Positions 52,873-61,439 of a stretch of 64,000 bases of DNA are shown piece by piece. Positions within the stretch are counted from its first letter, which is position 1. Each line of letters begins with the position of its first letter. The stretch comes from Diadema setosum. Lineage: Eukaryota > Echinodermata > Echinoidea > Diadematoida > Diadematidae. Location of the stretch: contig CM067067.1 in the NCBI GenBank assembly GCA_033980235.1, positions 36,067,200 to 36,131,199 of the forward strand, read 5' to 3'. The position numbers and the translations under genes are program-made. Below the pieces are notes generated by a model. That model was not told where the DNA came from, ran no database searches, and saw only the letters and a list, made by a program, of their open reading frames with translations.

Positions 52873-53090
52873 TTAAAGGGCGTGTACAGAAGTGGGGGAG
52901 GTGGCGTTTGGGATTTTAACTACTTCGTCAGCTGGAAGCAAAATAGCTATGCATATTGATGTGAAATTATGAATCTAAAGCACAGGTGCCGTTTGTTTGA
53001 AGAAAATTGGGTCAGAAATGGCCAAAATATGAATAAACGAACGAACGGAAAAAAGACGACATGCCCCAACTTTATCCGAATTTATTCGAA
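52873..53090. mobile_element. Partial family B-like MITE
   Basis: Starts TTAAAGGGCGTGTACAG like the left end of family B and contains the arm-like GTTTGAAGAAAATTGGGTCAG. No matching right arm is seen before about 53100, so it is a half element or a diverged relative. Confidence 0.5.
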
Positions 53091-53109
53091 TTTGGTTTGA
53101 AAAAAAAAG

Positions 53110-53345
53110 TTGTTTAGCTCCCTCAACGGTGATGGTAATGAAACGGTTACAAGTTTACATCGCGCTGCGATCGTACTCCATCGTATTGCAGAAGTACAGA
53201 TACGTACATGTACATTGTACATTGAGTCATTGTATACAGCATGCATAGCACACTACTACACACGTCGTCGATGGAGGTTCGCCAGGCAAGTGCCGTCTCG
53301 AATGGCGGGGACGGGACTTCGCAGGGCTGCTGCTGACTGTGTAAG
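53110..53345 (+). other. Possible first exon of an unidentified gene
   Basis: A CpG-richer stretch contains ATG at 53305 followed by 13 codons (MAGTGLRRAAADC), then a consensus GTAAGT donor at 53341. The longer upstream frame to 53110 is also open. Skipping to an acceptor ending CCCCAG before TAC at about 56287 would keep frame with the open frame there. This is a splice-signal argument only; no protein family is recognised. Confidence 0.2.
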
Positions 53346-53563
53346 TACCTGGTAAATGCGACCCACATTTCCAACAAGTTACCAACAAGTTACGAGTTAC
53401 CAGTTTGTTCTATGTCTAGAATACATCCATCTGGACTACTAGAGGGTTGTAATTGTAAACATAGGGCCTACCGTTTATACTGCGTTAGTTTATTCGTTTA
53501 GCGTTTCACTCAACTGTTGTGTTTACTGTTGTGCTAGCATGATTAGGTTAGGGAAACAAACTG

Positions 53564-53719
53564 CTACCCGGCAGCCCCACACGCATAGCGTACTTATGCT
53601 GCTGGCCGCACACCAAAGAGATTTTCCCCACGGCCCAGTGGGTGGGGAGGAGAAAAATCTCTTTGCCGCACACCCATTACGCTATGCTTATGGGGCTGCT
53701 GGCCGCGATATACGGGTAG
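53564..53719. repeat. 156-nt imperfect hairpin element
   Basis: CTACCCG (53564-53570) pairs with CGGGTAG (53713-53719). Inside, GCAGCCCCACACGCATAGCG pairs with CGCTATGCTTATGGGGCTGC, and AAAGAGATTTTCCCCAC pairs with the GTGGGGAGGA / GAAAAATCTCTTT side. It is likely a MITE or fold-back element; no coding capacity. Confidence 0.75.
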
Positions 53720-54346
53720 GTTACAGGGATTTCATACATACTCAGTAACAGAGTAGTAGCCCACAGAGTTGGATTATGCGAACCAGACGCCGGTCGCTAT
53801 TTTATCTAAGTTAGGACGTAAATAAAGACAATTTAAAGCATAATTTATTAAAAATTAGGCCTGAAGATTGTATTTTTAGAGGCCAAATAATGTATTCTAG
53901 TCCCCCGGAAGGTCACGTGATCGCATCTAGTGCAGAAGGGGACTTTTTCGGACCGTAGATGCACCGTTCACGCATCTCTGCAGAGGCGCGGGGTCAGTCC
54001 CATACATTGAAATTAGCGTCGTTCATTCGGTCAAGTGAAACTCCGTGATCGCGTGATCGTGTGTTGTGTATGTGGCGATGGCGATGGCAGTTGTGTTTGT
54101 AACGTTACAGCTATTGAGCTAATTTACAACAATTGTACAGTGTACAAATATTGGATTATTATATTGGAGTATGGATTTTACAGCTCAAGAAAGACTGATC
54201 GGATGACGCTGTCTATAAATTATAGTATAATGAACAGTCTTTATCTTCATCTCTTAATTATTTCCTGAAAATTATGTTCTACTTCTAACGTGTGTTACTA
54301 CACGGTAGGCCTTATACACTACAACCTTGTAGGGTGGTAACTACAT
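53720..54346. other. Non-coding, CpG-containing spacer
   Basis: Moderately CpG-rich at 53900-54070 (includes CACGTGATCGCAT), AT-rich afterwards. A 77-codon frame at 54035-54268 has no recognisable domain. Promoter-like composition is possible but unproven. Confidence 0.4.
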
Positions 54347-54409
54347 ACACAGCCCAGTCACTGTACATGGTACGTCGCGACGTACCTATGTACAGCGACT
54401 GGGCTGTGT
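54347..54409. repeat. 63-nt near-perfect palindrome
   Basis: Left arm ACACAGCCCAGTCACTGTAC and right arm GTACAGCGACTGGGCTGTGT pair with one mismatch, around an inner palindrome GGTACGTCGCGACGTACC. The only other flaw is one extra base. The right-arm sequence recurs exactly, in complement, at 62231-62250. Confidence 0.85.
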
Positions 54410-54473
54410 TTAGTTAGTAAGGTGGTAGGGTAGGATTCCAGCCTGTGGCTGTAGGAGTAACATAGGTTCTGGA

Positions 54474-54548
54474 ACAGGTTCTCGTACAAGTAGGAGTAGG
54501 ACAGCAGGTTCTCGTACAAGTAGGAGTAGGACAGGTTCTCGTTTGAAA
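54474..54548. repeat. Tandem 27-30-nt repeat with inverted partner 1.1 kb away
   Basis: Two full units of CAGGTTCTCGTACAAGTAGG / AGTAGGA and a third that changes to CAGGTTCTCGTTTGAAA. The 29 nt at 54520-54548 match the complement of 55677-55705 exactly. Immediately after comes a hairpin of AAAGAGTAGCC / GGCTACTCTTT and a CTT microsatellite to about 54602. Confidence 0.8.
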
Positions 54549-54738
54549 GAGTAGCCCAATTGTATAGGCTACTCTTTCTTCTTCTTCTTCTTCTTCTTCT
54601 TCTGTTAAGTGCAGCTTCCTGCTTGAACTTGAAGATTACGCACTGTTGTAGTGTGTGAGAGTGTGCAGCCGTATGTGTGGTCTACCAGTGCCAGTCAAAT
54701 TCCACAAGTAGGCCTAGTATATTTACAAAACATATTAC

Positions 54739-54948
54739 ATGTACTGTAAAAGTGGATATTTTCGCGCGACTAATTTTTCGCACTTTGCCGGGTGAAAAGA
54801 GTTTTGTGTGTTCTTAATTCCGCGGAATCAAGACACCCCACACAGGAACATTTGGCAAGCAAAAATATTCGCGTGCTTTTATTTTCGCGCTATTTTCTAG
54901 TTGTGCGAAAATTTCAACACCGCGAAAATTTCCACTTTTACAGTACAT
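54739..54948. mobile_element. MITE with 18-bp perfect inverted ends
   Basis: ATGTACTGTAAAAGTGGA (54739-54756) is the exact complement of TCCACTTTTACAGTACAT (54931-54948). The interior is rich in TTTTCGCG/CGCGAAAA motifs in both orientations and looks palindromic overall. No coding capacity. Confidence 0.85.
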
Positions 54949-54949
54949 A

Positions 54950-55680
54950 TACGTATGGAGTGCAAGTAAAAATCCATAATTTCATACATATCATGAGCTG
55001 CAGTGACATCTCCCTCAAGAAGGACTTGAATGCCCCGAGGGAGGATGAGTCAGCTGGGTCTGCTGGTAGGTGGTTCCGTGCAGTCTCTGGCAGTTCTGGG
55101 GAAGAAGGATGAGCTTTACATGTATATATGTACACCAGATTGGTGCATAATGTTGTCCTGAAGCGGGAATCATGCCCTCTTGTGGAAGATGTTGACTTTT
55201 GTAGGTATTGCTGCAAGTCATTGTTCACCAGATCATAACTTATGCGATACAGCATTACAAGATGGCTTTGTAGATGCCTGCTAGCAAGTGATGGCCATTG
55301 TGTAACCTGTCCAACATGGCGGTGACACTGCTGTGACATTTGAAGTTGCCAGTCACGTAACATGCACTTCGTCGCTGAACCATGTCGATCTTGTTCACAT
55401 TTTTCCTGGTGTGTGGGTCCCATGCTGTTGCGGCATACTCCACAACTGGACGAATGTAGGTGAAATAGGTGGCCTGCTTTATCTTCTGATTGCAGTGTCT
55501 GAAGAAAGATACGACGGAAGAAGGCACAAATAGAGTTTGCCTTCTTGACGGTGGCATCAATATTCCATATATGTGTGTTGAAATTCAGCTTTCTGTCAAG
55601 ATGGACCCCCAGATGCTTTGCTGAGTGAACTTCTTGAAGGTGTTGGCTGTGGATATTGCAGTGACCTATGATTGGGTTTC
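54950..55680 (-). pseudogene. LINE reverse-transcriptase C-terminal fragment, frameshifted
   Basis: Read on the minus strand, about 55680 to 55560 gives a block like HSAKHLGVHLDRKLNFNTHI with KKANSICAFFRR. Next come TYFTYIRPVVEYAATAWDPH and KIDMVQRRSACYVTG (55255-55560), then, in another frame, LVMLYRISYDLVNN and a tail SSSLGAFKSFLREMS near 55010. This order (LGV.lD.kl, YirPvvEYAatvW, vQRRaaryv, then SL..FKs.L) is the thumb and C-terminus of CR1/Jockey-type non-LTR reverse transcriptases. The catalytic palm (YADD-type box) is absent, so the piece is 5'-truncated and inactive. It sits between exact 29-bp inverted repeats and abuts the MITE at 54739-54948. Confidence 0.8.
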
Positions 55681-55705
55681 AAACGAGAACCTGTCCTACT
55701 CCTAC

Positions 55706-56257
55706 CCTTAACCCTAGAATAGATTCAATATTATTGTGCCTACTTGCGAGACATTATTGACAAGAGTCTCTGATATAAACATAATTTTCAGGAAATCATC
55801 AAGAGTTGACCCTGCTGCAAGTTTAAGACGAACAGAGTACCAGGCTTTTTGAATTGTTCAAGTTGGTATCCAACTTACTGTACAAGTGTACAGCTGTATT
55901 GTCTGTAAATACAGTGTAGTGGAGATGCAGAGTCTTCCACATCTACCAATAAATTTTACGAGGATGTAGTCTGAATTATTCTCAGAGAGGTTTTACTTAC
56001 AAGGTGTGTGAGTTATGAATTATTACTGATTCTTACATTATTTTTTCTCTCAATGTGTGTATACATGTATGTGCACATGTACGTACAGTGCATTTCTGTA
56101 GTTTCTCTTTGCTTGTATTGGGGTTTACTCCTTCATAATAATGTTTTCAGACATGTTATGTGAATAATGGGTTAGAATATCATCCATTATTAATTTGGAG
56201 TAATGGCTGGGAAAATTGTTATGCATTTTCTAATCCTTTCTCTAATCTCTTTCTCTT
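55706..56257. other. Non-coding spacer
   Basis: AT-rich with several TGTACA/TACATGTA palindromes. No gene or repeat boundary recognised beyond the inverted repeat that ends at 55705. Confidence 0.5.
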
Positions 56258-56584
56258 GTGTCACTTTGTACACGTAGGTATCCCCAGTACCTGACATCAC
56301 ATCGGTGGAACGTGCATATTTCTGGTGATTCTCTTCTCCGTGGCCTCCAGGATAATCTGCATGACATAAACGAGGAGATCTACACTGTACAAGCTATCGT
56401 TTGCACAGTTCTGTTTTGTTTTCCTGGATGCACCATTCAATCTCTGACAGATTTTATCAAGGAGAGCACTGCTGTTGCAAGAGAACAACTGATTAGTAGA
56501 CTTTTTCAGTTCATTGAAAAACCTAGAGCAGTATGTCATCATGATAACCTAACTCAGAAAGGTGCTAATGTGATACATGTATGA
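56258..56584 (+). CDS. Exon-like open frame, possible SGNH/GDSL-hydrolase-like fragment
   Basis: A 108-codon open frame preceded by a pyrimidine-rich tract and acceptors at CACGTAG (56276) and CCCCAG (about 56286). After the acceptor the peptide contains HISGDSLLRGLQDNL and, about 30 residues on, CFPGCTIQSLTDFIKE. A G-D-S-L-x-R block followed by C-[FY]-P-G-x-x-I is the layout of SGNH-hydrolase-like domains common in uncharacterised and transposon-borne proteins of marine invertebrates. The later catalytic Asp/His block is not visible. It could be an internal exon of a host gene, or a relic of a mobile element. Identification is tentative. Confidence 0.3.
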   Translation: MSLCTRRYPQYLTSHRWNVHISGDSLLRGLQDNLHDINEEIYTVQAIVCTVLFCFPGCTIQSLTDFIKESTAVAREQLISRLFQFIEKPRAVCHHDNLTQKGANVIHV

Positions 56585-57078
56585 TACAATAGAAGAATGA
56601 AGTTGATATAACATATTATTCTATATCAACTTTATTCTTCATTCATCTTTACGGTAACATTTTTAGTAAAGACGAAGGTACATTTATCCATTGAAAAGCA
56701 AGGGTGTTGTAGTAAATGCGAAGTTCGACGAATACAGATAATCAATGTATGGAACTACATGTACAAATGTATGCAATAATCTATAATATGTTAAATCAGT
56801 GCATGTAAATTCCTTTGGAGTCTGTACAGATGGCAGAAGTATGAGGGATGAAACTTCAAATGTTGCCTGCCCTCATTAAATTAGATATTATCCTTCATGA
56901 TATTCTTGATAAATGTTAGGGAACCAAGTACTTTGTATGAAGTAGTATCTGGATGTCCAGCCATTACTCAACAGGGGGCCTAATTATGAATTTAATTTGT
57001 ACATCACCACTGACGCACTATAAGAGGTTTAGTGAGTATACATGTTTTGTTGTTGACATTTTGGTTATGATATTTCAG

Positions 57079-57314
57079 AAAAGGTTTCAAAGATTTAAGA
57101 ATTCTGTTTGATCAGGTAGGTACACAAGGTATGTCATCAAAAAGAATTGAATGGTCAAGAAGGGATAAGGAAGATGAAGATTCTGACACAGCAGTTAGAT
57201 AGATGATGATACAACATGCACTTCCACCAAATCGGCCGAAATTTGTACATGTTCACATGACCGAGCATGCTCTTATCACATACCTATCAAGAAAAATTGT
57301 GGACCCTGTGAAAG
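57079..57314 (+). pseudogene. Exon-like open frames interrupted by an in-frame stop
   Basis: A TATTTCAG acceptor (ending at 57078) starts a frame reading KGFKDLRILFDQ, with a GTAGGT donor at 57116. Read through, it continues VGTQGMSSKRIEWSRRDK to a TAG at 57200-57202, then MMIQHALPPNRPKFVHVHMT to a consensus GTAAGA donor at 57315. Splicing 57116-57202 would remove the stop, but that acceptor context is poor. The phase does not match a donor in the preceding open frame. Either a genuine but mis-parsed gene or a decayed one. Confidence 0.2.
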
Positions 57315-57342
57315 GTAAGATGAGCAGATTTTTATACCACCT

Positions 57343-57359
57343 GGGGGGGGGGGGGGGGG
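57343..57359. repeat. G17 homopolymer
   Basis: Uninterrupted G run 28 nt after a consensus splice donor. Confidence 0.85.
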
Positions 57360-57509
57360 TCATGTTGGCCAATACTCCACACCAGAGTGGTCGAGTGAAT
57401 TGTTACTGGTAAGGGGGTTGAATATCATTCACTCATTCATTTATAACCATGAAGAGAGTGACACACAGATATTTTAAATGTGTATGATGCTGCTTGTACA
57501 CATGTACAG

Positions 57510-57687
57510 CAGGGCTGCCAACTCTCACGCATTGAGCCTGAGACTCGCATATTTTGGTCCTTTCTCACCCTAAAACTTTATTTCATTTGCATGCATTTCT
57601 ATTGATCTCACACATTTTGACTCCTAAATTATAGCATTGACCTATGGGAGTCTCACTCTCAACTAGTTTCCAGTGTTGGCAGCCCTG
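57510..57687. mobile_element. MITE with 13-bp perfect inverted ends
   Basis: CAGGGCTGCCAAC (57510-57522) and GTTGGCAGCCCTG (57675-57687) are exact complements. The interior has partly complementary TCTCACGCATT and GAGTCTCACTCTC-type segments. About 178 nt, non-coding. Confidence 0.85.
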
Positions 57688-57711
57688 ATGTACTGATACA
57701 TATGTATCCAG

Positions 57712-57981
57712 TTGACACGAGATGTTGGGATGATTAGTTTGCCTTTGGACATTTCAGATAAGATTGTACGGTACATGTGTATACACTGTACAGCCAATGC
57801 TAAAGTTGGGGATGAAAGATTTCTTCACATAGATGTTTTGCAAGATGTTATAAGGGCCAGTTCTGATCTGTCTGCTTTGATTTCTAGTAATATTGATGTT
57901 TTGAAGTGTATTCAAAATGTTATATCTGTTTTGTTTCCAATAAGCATACTTTATATTATGTACATGTACGTACAGTTTTGA
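57712..57981 (+). other. Unidentified open frame, possible terminal exon
   Basis: Open for 90 codons from a GTATCCAG acceptor-like site, reading VGMISLPLDISDKIVRYMCI then a Cys/His pair, DERFLHIDVLQDVIRASSDL and a hydrophobic tail ending in TGA. An alternative acceptor at CACGAG (57720) would match the phase of the donor at 57315. No family recognised. Its last 55 nt belong to a sequence duplicated at 59393, which argues for repeat origin of at least the end. Confidence 0.2.
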
Positions 57982-58134
57982 ATTGTTGATGCAGCTGCCA
58001 GTTTATGAGTTTGAAACATTGGCAGTGACCAATAGATACTTGCCTTCAAAGTACATGTACAATTGTAATTATGGGCATGTACATCTGCACCTTCAAAACA
58101 TTCTCTGCTGTTTGGACTGTTGATCAAGTTTATA
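57928..58134. repeat. Direct repeat, left copy
   Basis: Starts TTTTGTTTCCAATAAG and ends TTTGGACTGTTGATCAAGTT. It matches 59393-59611 with scattered differences, including the shared GCAGCTGC.AGTTTATG block. The pair brackets the element at 58139-59375. Confidence 0.75.
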
Positions 58135-58138
58135 TTTT

Positions 58139-59375
58139 TATGCCTCCGCCACAAAGTGTCGTCGGAGGCATTATGTTTTCATGTTGTCCGTCTGTCCGTC
58201 CTTCCGTCCGTCCATCCTTCCGTCTGTAATCAATTTTGTGGACATTGTATCTAAAAAAACCGTTAGAGGTATCAAATGAAACTTTACATGTATATGTATG
58301 AGTGGGTGAAGTTGTGCCTATAAACTTTTGAGTGCACATACTCAAGGTCAAAGGTCAAAAGGTCAAGGTCAAATGCTGAACATTTCACTATTTCCCCCTC
58401 TGCAATGCCTGGAGGTATTTTCTTGAAACTTGGTGTATACTGTACATAACTACCAAATGAAGATTCCCCAGGGAGGTTTTGAGTCACGAGGTCGAAGGTC
58501 AAGGGTCAAGTGAAAATGTCACTTAATTCTCCATAAATGTTTCAAGGTATCTTCATGGAACTTATGTAATGAATGACAGTGATCATGTAGGGAATTAAGG
58601 GGTCATGAGTCAAAGGTCAAGGTCAACTCCAGAGACCCCAACCCCAAGCACCTTCTGATCTGGAGATTCTCCCGCCCGAAACCCCTAGCAAACAGGAGAC
58701 TCCAAGTTCATCAGTGCGAAGTTCGTATGGTTCTAGATGCTCTCTGGTGCTATCCAAGGCTTGGTTTTTCAACATACGGTAGCAATAAGTAAGAAATCAT
58801 TTCCAATGGGAGACACAGAGCCAGGGCGGGAGGAATTAGCTCTCAAGCGGGAGAACGGGAGATTTTGCAAAAGTGGGTTTTTCGGCAGGAGATCTCCCGT
58901 CGAAAACGGGAGAGTTGGAGTCTCTGCAACTCATTAAATTGTCATTGTTTCCCTCTTATCTACATATGCAATGCCTTCAGGATTTTTTCTTGAAACTTAG
59001 TGTATGCATACACAAGTATTACCCAATACGTATTCTCTTGGAAGTTTCTTGTCAAAAGGTCAAAGGCCAAACGGTTAAAGGTCAAGTGAAAGCGCTAAAT
59101 TTCATTTCTTCTTTAAACTTATGAAAGGGTCAAAAGTTGGGTACAAATCCCCAAATACCTGCACTCTTATTAGACTCGATAGCCATTCAACCAAATAAAC
59201 CTAGTTCAAGGAAAGTGAACATTCATTGCATTTGTGACAAACCTGTCATTCTTCATATTTTTGCCAGTAGTTATGTGAAACTGTCATCACACATTGTCAA
59301 GACATTGTGGTAAAGACCTATTTGGAGAACCATGCATTATGGTGGAGGCAAACCAGTCGCCATAGTGACATTTCT
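58139..59375. mobile_element. Dispersed element with TGCCTCC ends and AGGTCA clusters
   Basis: The left end starts ATGCCTCCGCC with an immediate hairpin to CGGAGGCAT (58140-58172), followed by a GTCCGTCTGTCCGTCC tract. The right end contains the inverted GGTGGAGGCA (59341-59350) and CCAGTCGCCATAGTGACATT. The interior repeats a module around TTTCCCTCT..GCAATGCCT and TTCTTGAAACTTGGTGTAT. It carries many AGGTCA half-sites, with four in 27 nt at 58345-58371. Similar sequences are widespread in marine invertebrate genomes. No protein is encoded. Confidence 0.7.
58630..58927. mobile_element. Nested inverted-repeat element
   Basis: The ends CAGAGACCCCAA and TTGGAGTCTCTG are inverted with one mismatch; inner parts carry GATTCTCCCGCCCG against CGGGAGATT and CGGGAGAG motifs. 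It interrupts the larger element, whose GCAATGCCT/TTCTTGAAACTT module resumes right after it. Confidence 0.65.
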
Positions 59376-59392
59376 AGTTTGTACATGTTTCA

Positions 59393-59611
59393 TTTTGTTT
59401 CCAATAAGTACACTTTATAATATTATGTATACATGTACACCTTCAAATTGCTTTTGCAGCTGCGAGTTTATGTGACCCTCTATTCATGTGTGTGAAGCCT
59501 TGGTGATGTGTATACTAGTAGATACATGTTTGTGTACCTGCCTCCAGAGTACTCAAGGACATTTGTACACCCTCAAACGTTCATGCAGTTTGGACTATTA
59601 ATGAAGTTATC
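59393..59611. repeat. Direct repeat, right copy
   Basis: Partner of 57928-58134: starts TTTTGTTTCCAATAAGTA and ends TTTGGACTATTAATGAAGTT. More diverged in the middle, with small insertions. Confidence 0.75.
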
Positions 59612-60089
59612 TCTGTATCATTTGAGTGAAACCTTGCCAAAAGTGTAGATGGCATGTAATTTACAGAGTATAATTGCCTCAAAAACATATGTGTTATTCT
59701 AGCTTTACTAGTATTTATTCACTTACAAAACATTCAAGCAATATTCACAACTCTTCCATGTTTGTACAACATGTACCAGTATAGTTTGTTTATTGCCAGT
59801 TCGAAAACTTGCCTGCAAATTATTTATACAGATCTGCTTGATACAATGTAGCTCTGCAATTGTTCAAACTACATGTACCTGGTACATGTACATGCGTTTG
59901 CTTTTGTCTTTTTACTGAGCTTCACCAGAAGAATTATTTTTGAAATGTTCACTGTACATCACAGTCAAGACAGACTGTTCCTACTCATGTTCCTACTCAA
60001 AAGACTGCTGACAGTTGTACCTTTCATAGGTCTCTTACATGTGACTTGGCCTGAGACTGATACCAATTCCACCACCACCACAAAAAAAA

Positions 60090-60162
<73 letters not shown>

Positions 60163-60614
60163 AGTAAATGGATGAATAAATAAATACATAAATAAATAAA
60201 TAAAATAATCTAAACTGCACTTGACTATAATGCTAAAAAGTAGATAAAACTGTAGACTGCTTATGCAGCTCTTGCTTTTGGTAACGTACATATTTTTGTC
60301 TTGTGTGTGATACATTGCCATGAAGAGTGATGGATACAGTACCTTGAAACTAAACTACAATGTAGTTCTTTCAACACCTACATGTAATAAATATGTGGAG
60401 ATGTATATACATTTATAAAGGAAAGAGAACTTGTCGATTGTGCTCCTTTCTCTGTTGTTATTAATGAATAAAGAAGGTATTTTACTAATTGATGAAAATG
60501 ACATGTGCAATAATGTATCGAAAGTTCTTTGCCTAGTTAGGTAGGCCTCCTAAAGTAATAGAGAGAATAGGCACAATGGCCACTACAGCAGTTTTCTTTT
60601 TTTATATCAAAATG
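59612..60614. other. Non-coding spacer with A27-TA microsatellite
   Basis: Contains A27 at about 60080-60106 directly followed by about 25 TA units to about 60156, then AAAT repeats (60175-60205). Several TACATGTAC palindromes lie at 59870-59895. The 96- and 118-codon frames over the microsatellite are artefacts. Confidence 0.7.
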
Positions 60615-60882
60615 TTAGGTAACAGCTCGTTATTCCGTAGGTTCGTTATTCCGAAGGCTCTTTATTCCTGAGATTTGTTATTGCGAAGGTTCATTGTTTT
60701 GAATTTCATTTTCAGATTGACCAATCTTCAGGAATAACGAACCTTCAGAATAACGCTACACATTTTCGGATTAACGAACCTCTAGGTACTATATAGGGAA
60801 TTTGCGTGTTTCGGAATAACAACCCTTCGGAATAACGAACCTTCTGAACAGTGACCTTCAGAATAATGAACAGCACTTGTTA
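60615..60882. mobile_element. Fold-back element made of about 16-bp tandem units
   Basis: The left half has five consecutive 16-17-nt units of the type GTTCGTTATTCCGAAG. After a spacer, the right half has about six units in the opposite orientation, such as CCTTCGGAATAACGAA. The outermost segments, AACAGCTCGTTATTCC and GAATAATGAACAGC, are themselves inverted. No coding capacity. The architecture, with inverted arms of short tandem repeats, resembles fold-back transposons described in sea urchin. Confidence 0.75.
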
Positions 60883-61184
60883 TAACTGAGCAAATTAAAA
60901 AAAAAAAAAGTGGATAATGTTGTAAGTGGAATTTTGATATAATGTAACTGTGTTCACTTTGATGGGAGTAAAGGGTATAACTAGTGGTTATAGTATGTTT
61001 GAGTGAATGCTTATGATGCTTTGAATTGAGAGAGAGTGATCTGAATGATTGATGGCAGAATGAAACTGAGAATCAGACAGCACTTCCCATCAACGAAATC
61101 AGAAGGGTGGACAAAAGCAAACCAAATAAACATACTTGTACATTTTGTATTATGATTTACAGGAACAAGGGAAAACATGGAATC

Positions 61185-61425
61185 GGAAAGAGTTCCTTAT
61201 GTCCCCCCCCCCCCCACACACACACACCAATTTAAACAAAATAAACAAACCACCATTCCCCCTCACTAATAATAAATTAAATAAAGGTTATGGGAAGTCT
61301 TCCCATAAATAGCATAACCTTTATTTAGTCCATTACTGGTACAGCTGTATTAGTATAAAAAAAAAAATAGCAATCTATCCATTTTGAGCAAACTAGTGGG
61401 GGGGGGGACATAAGGAACTCTTTCC
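61185..61425. mobile_element. MITE with inverted ends carrying C/G runs
   Basis: GGAAAGAGTTCCTTATGTCC plus a C12 run (61185-61215) is the complement of a G11 run plus GGACATAAGGAACTCTTTCC (61397-61425). The centre pairs TAAATAAAGGTTATG with CATAACCTTTATTTA around a GGGAAGTCTTCCC palindrome. About 240 nt, non-coding. Confidence 0.85.
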
Positions 61426-61439
61426 ATGTAATCGAAGAA

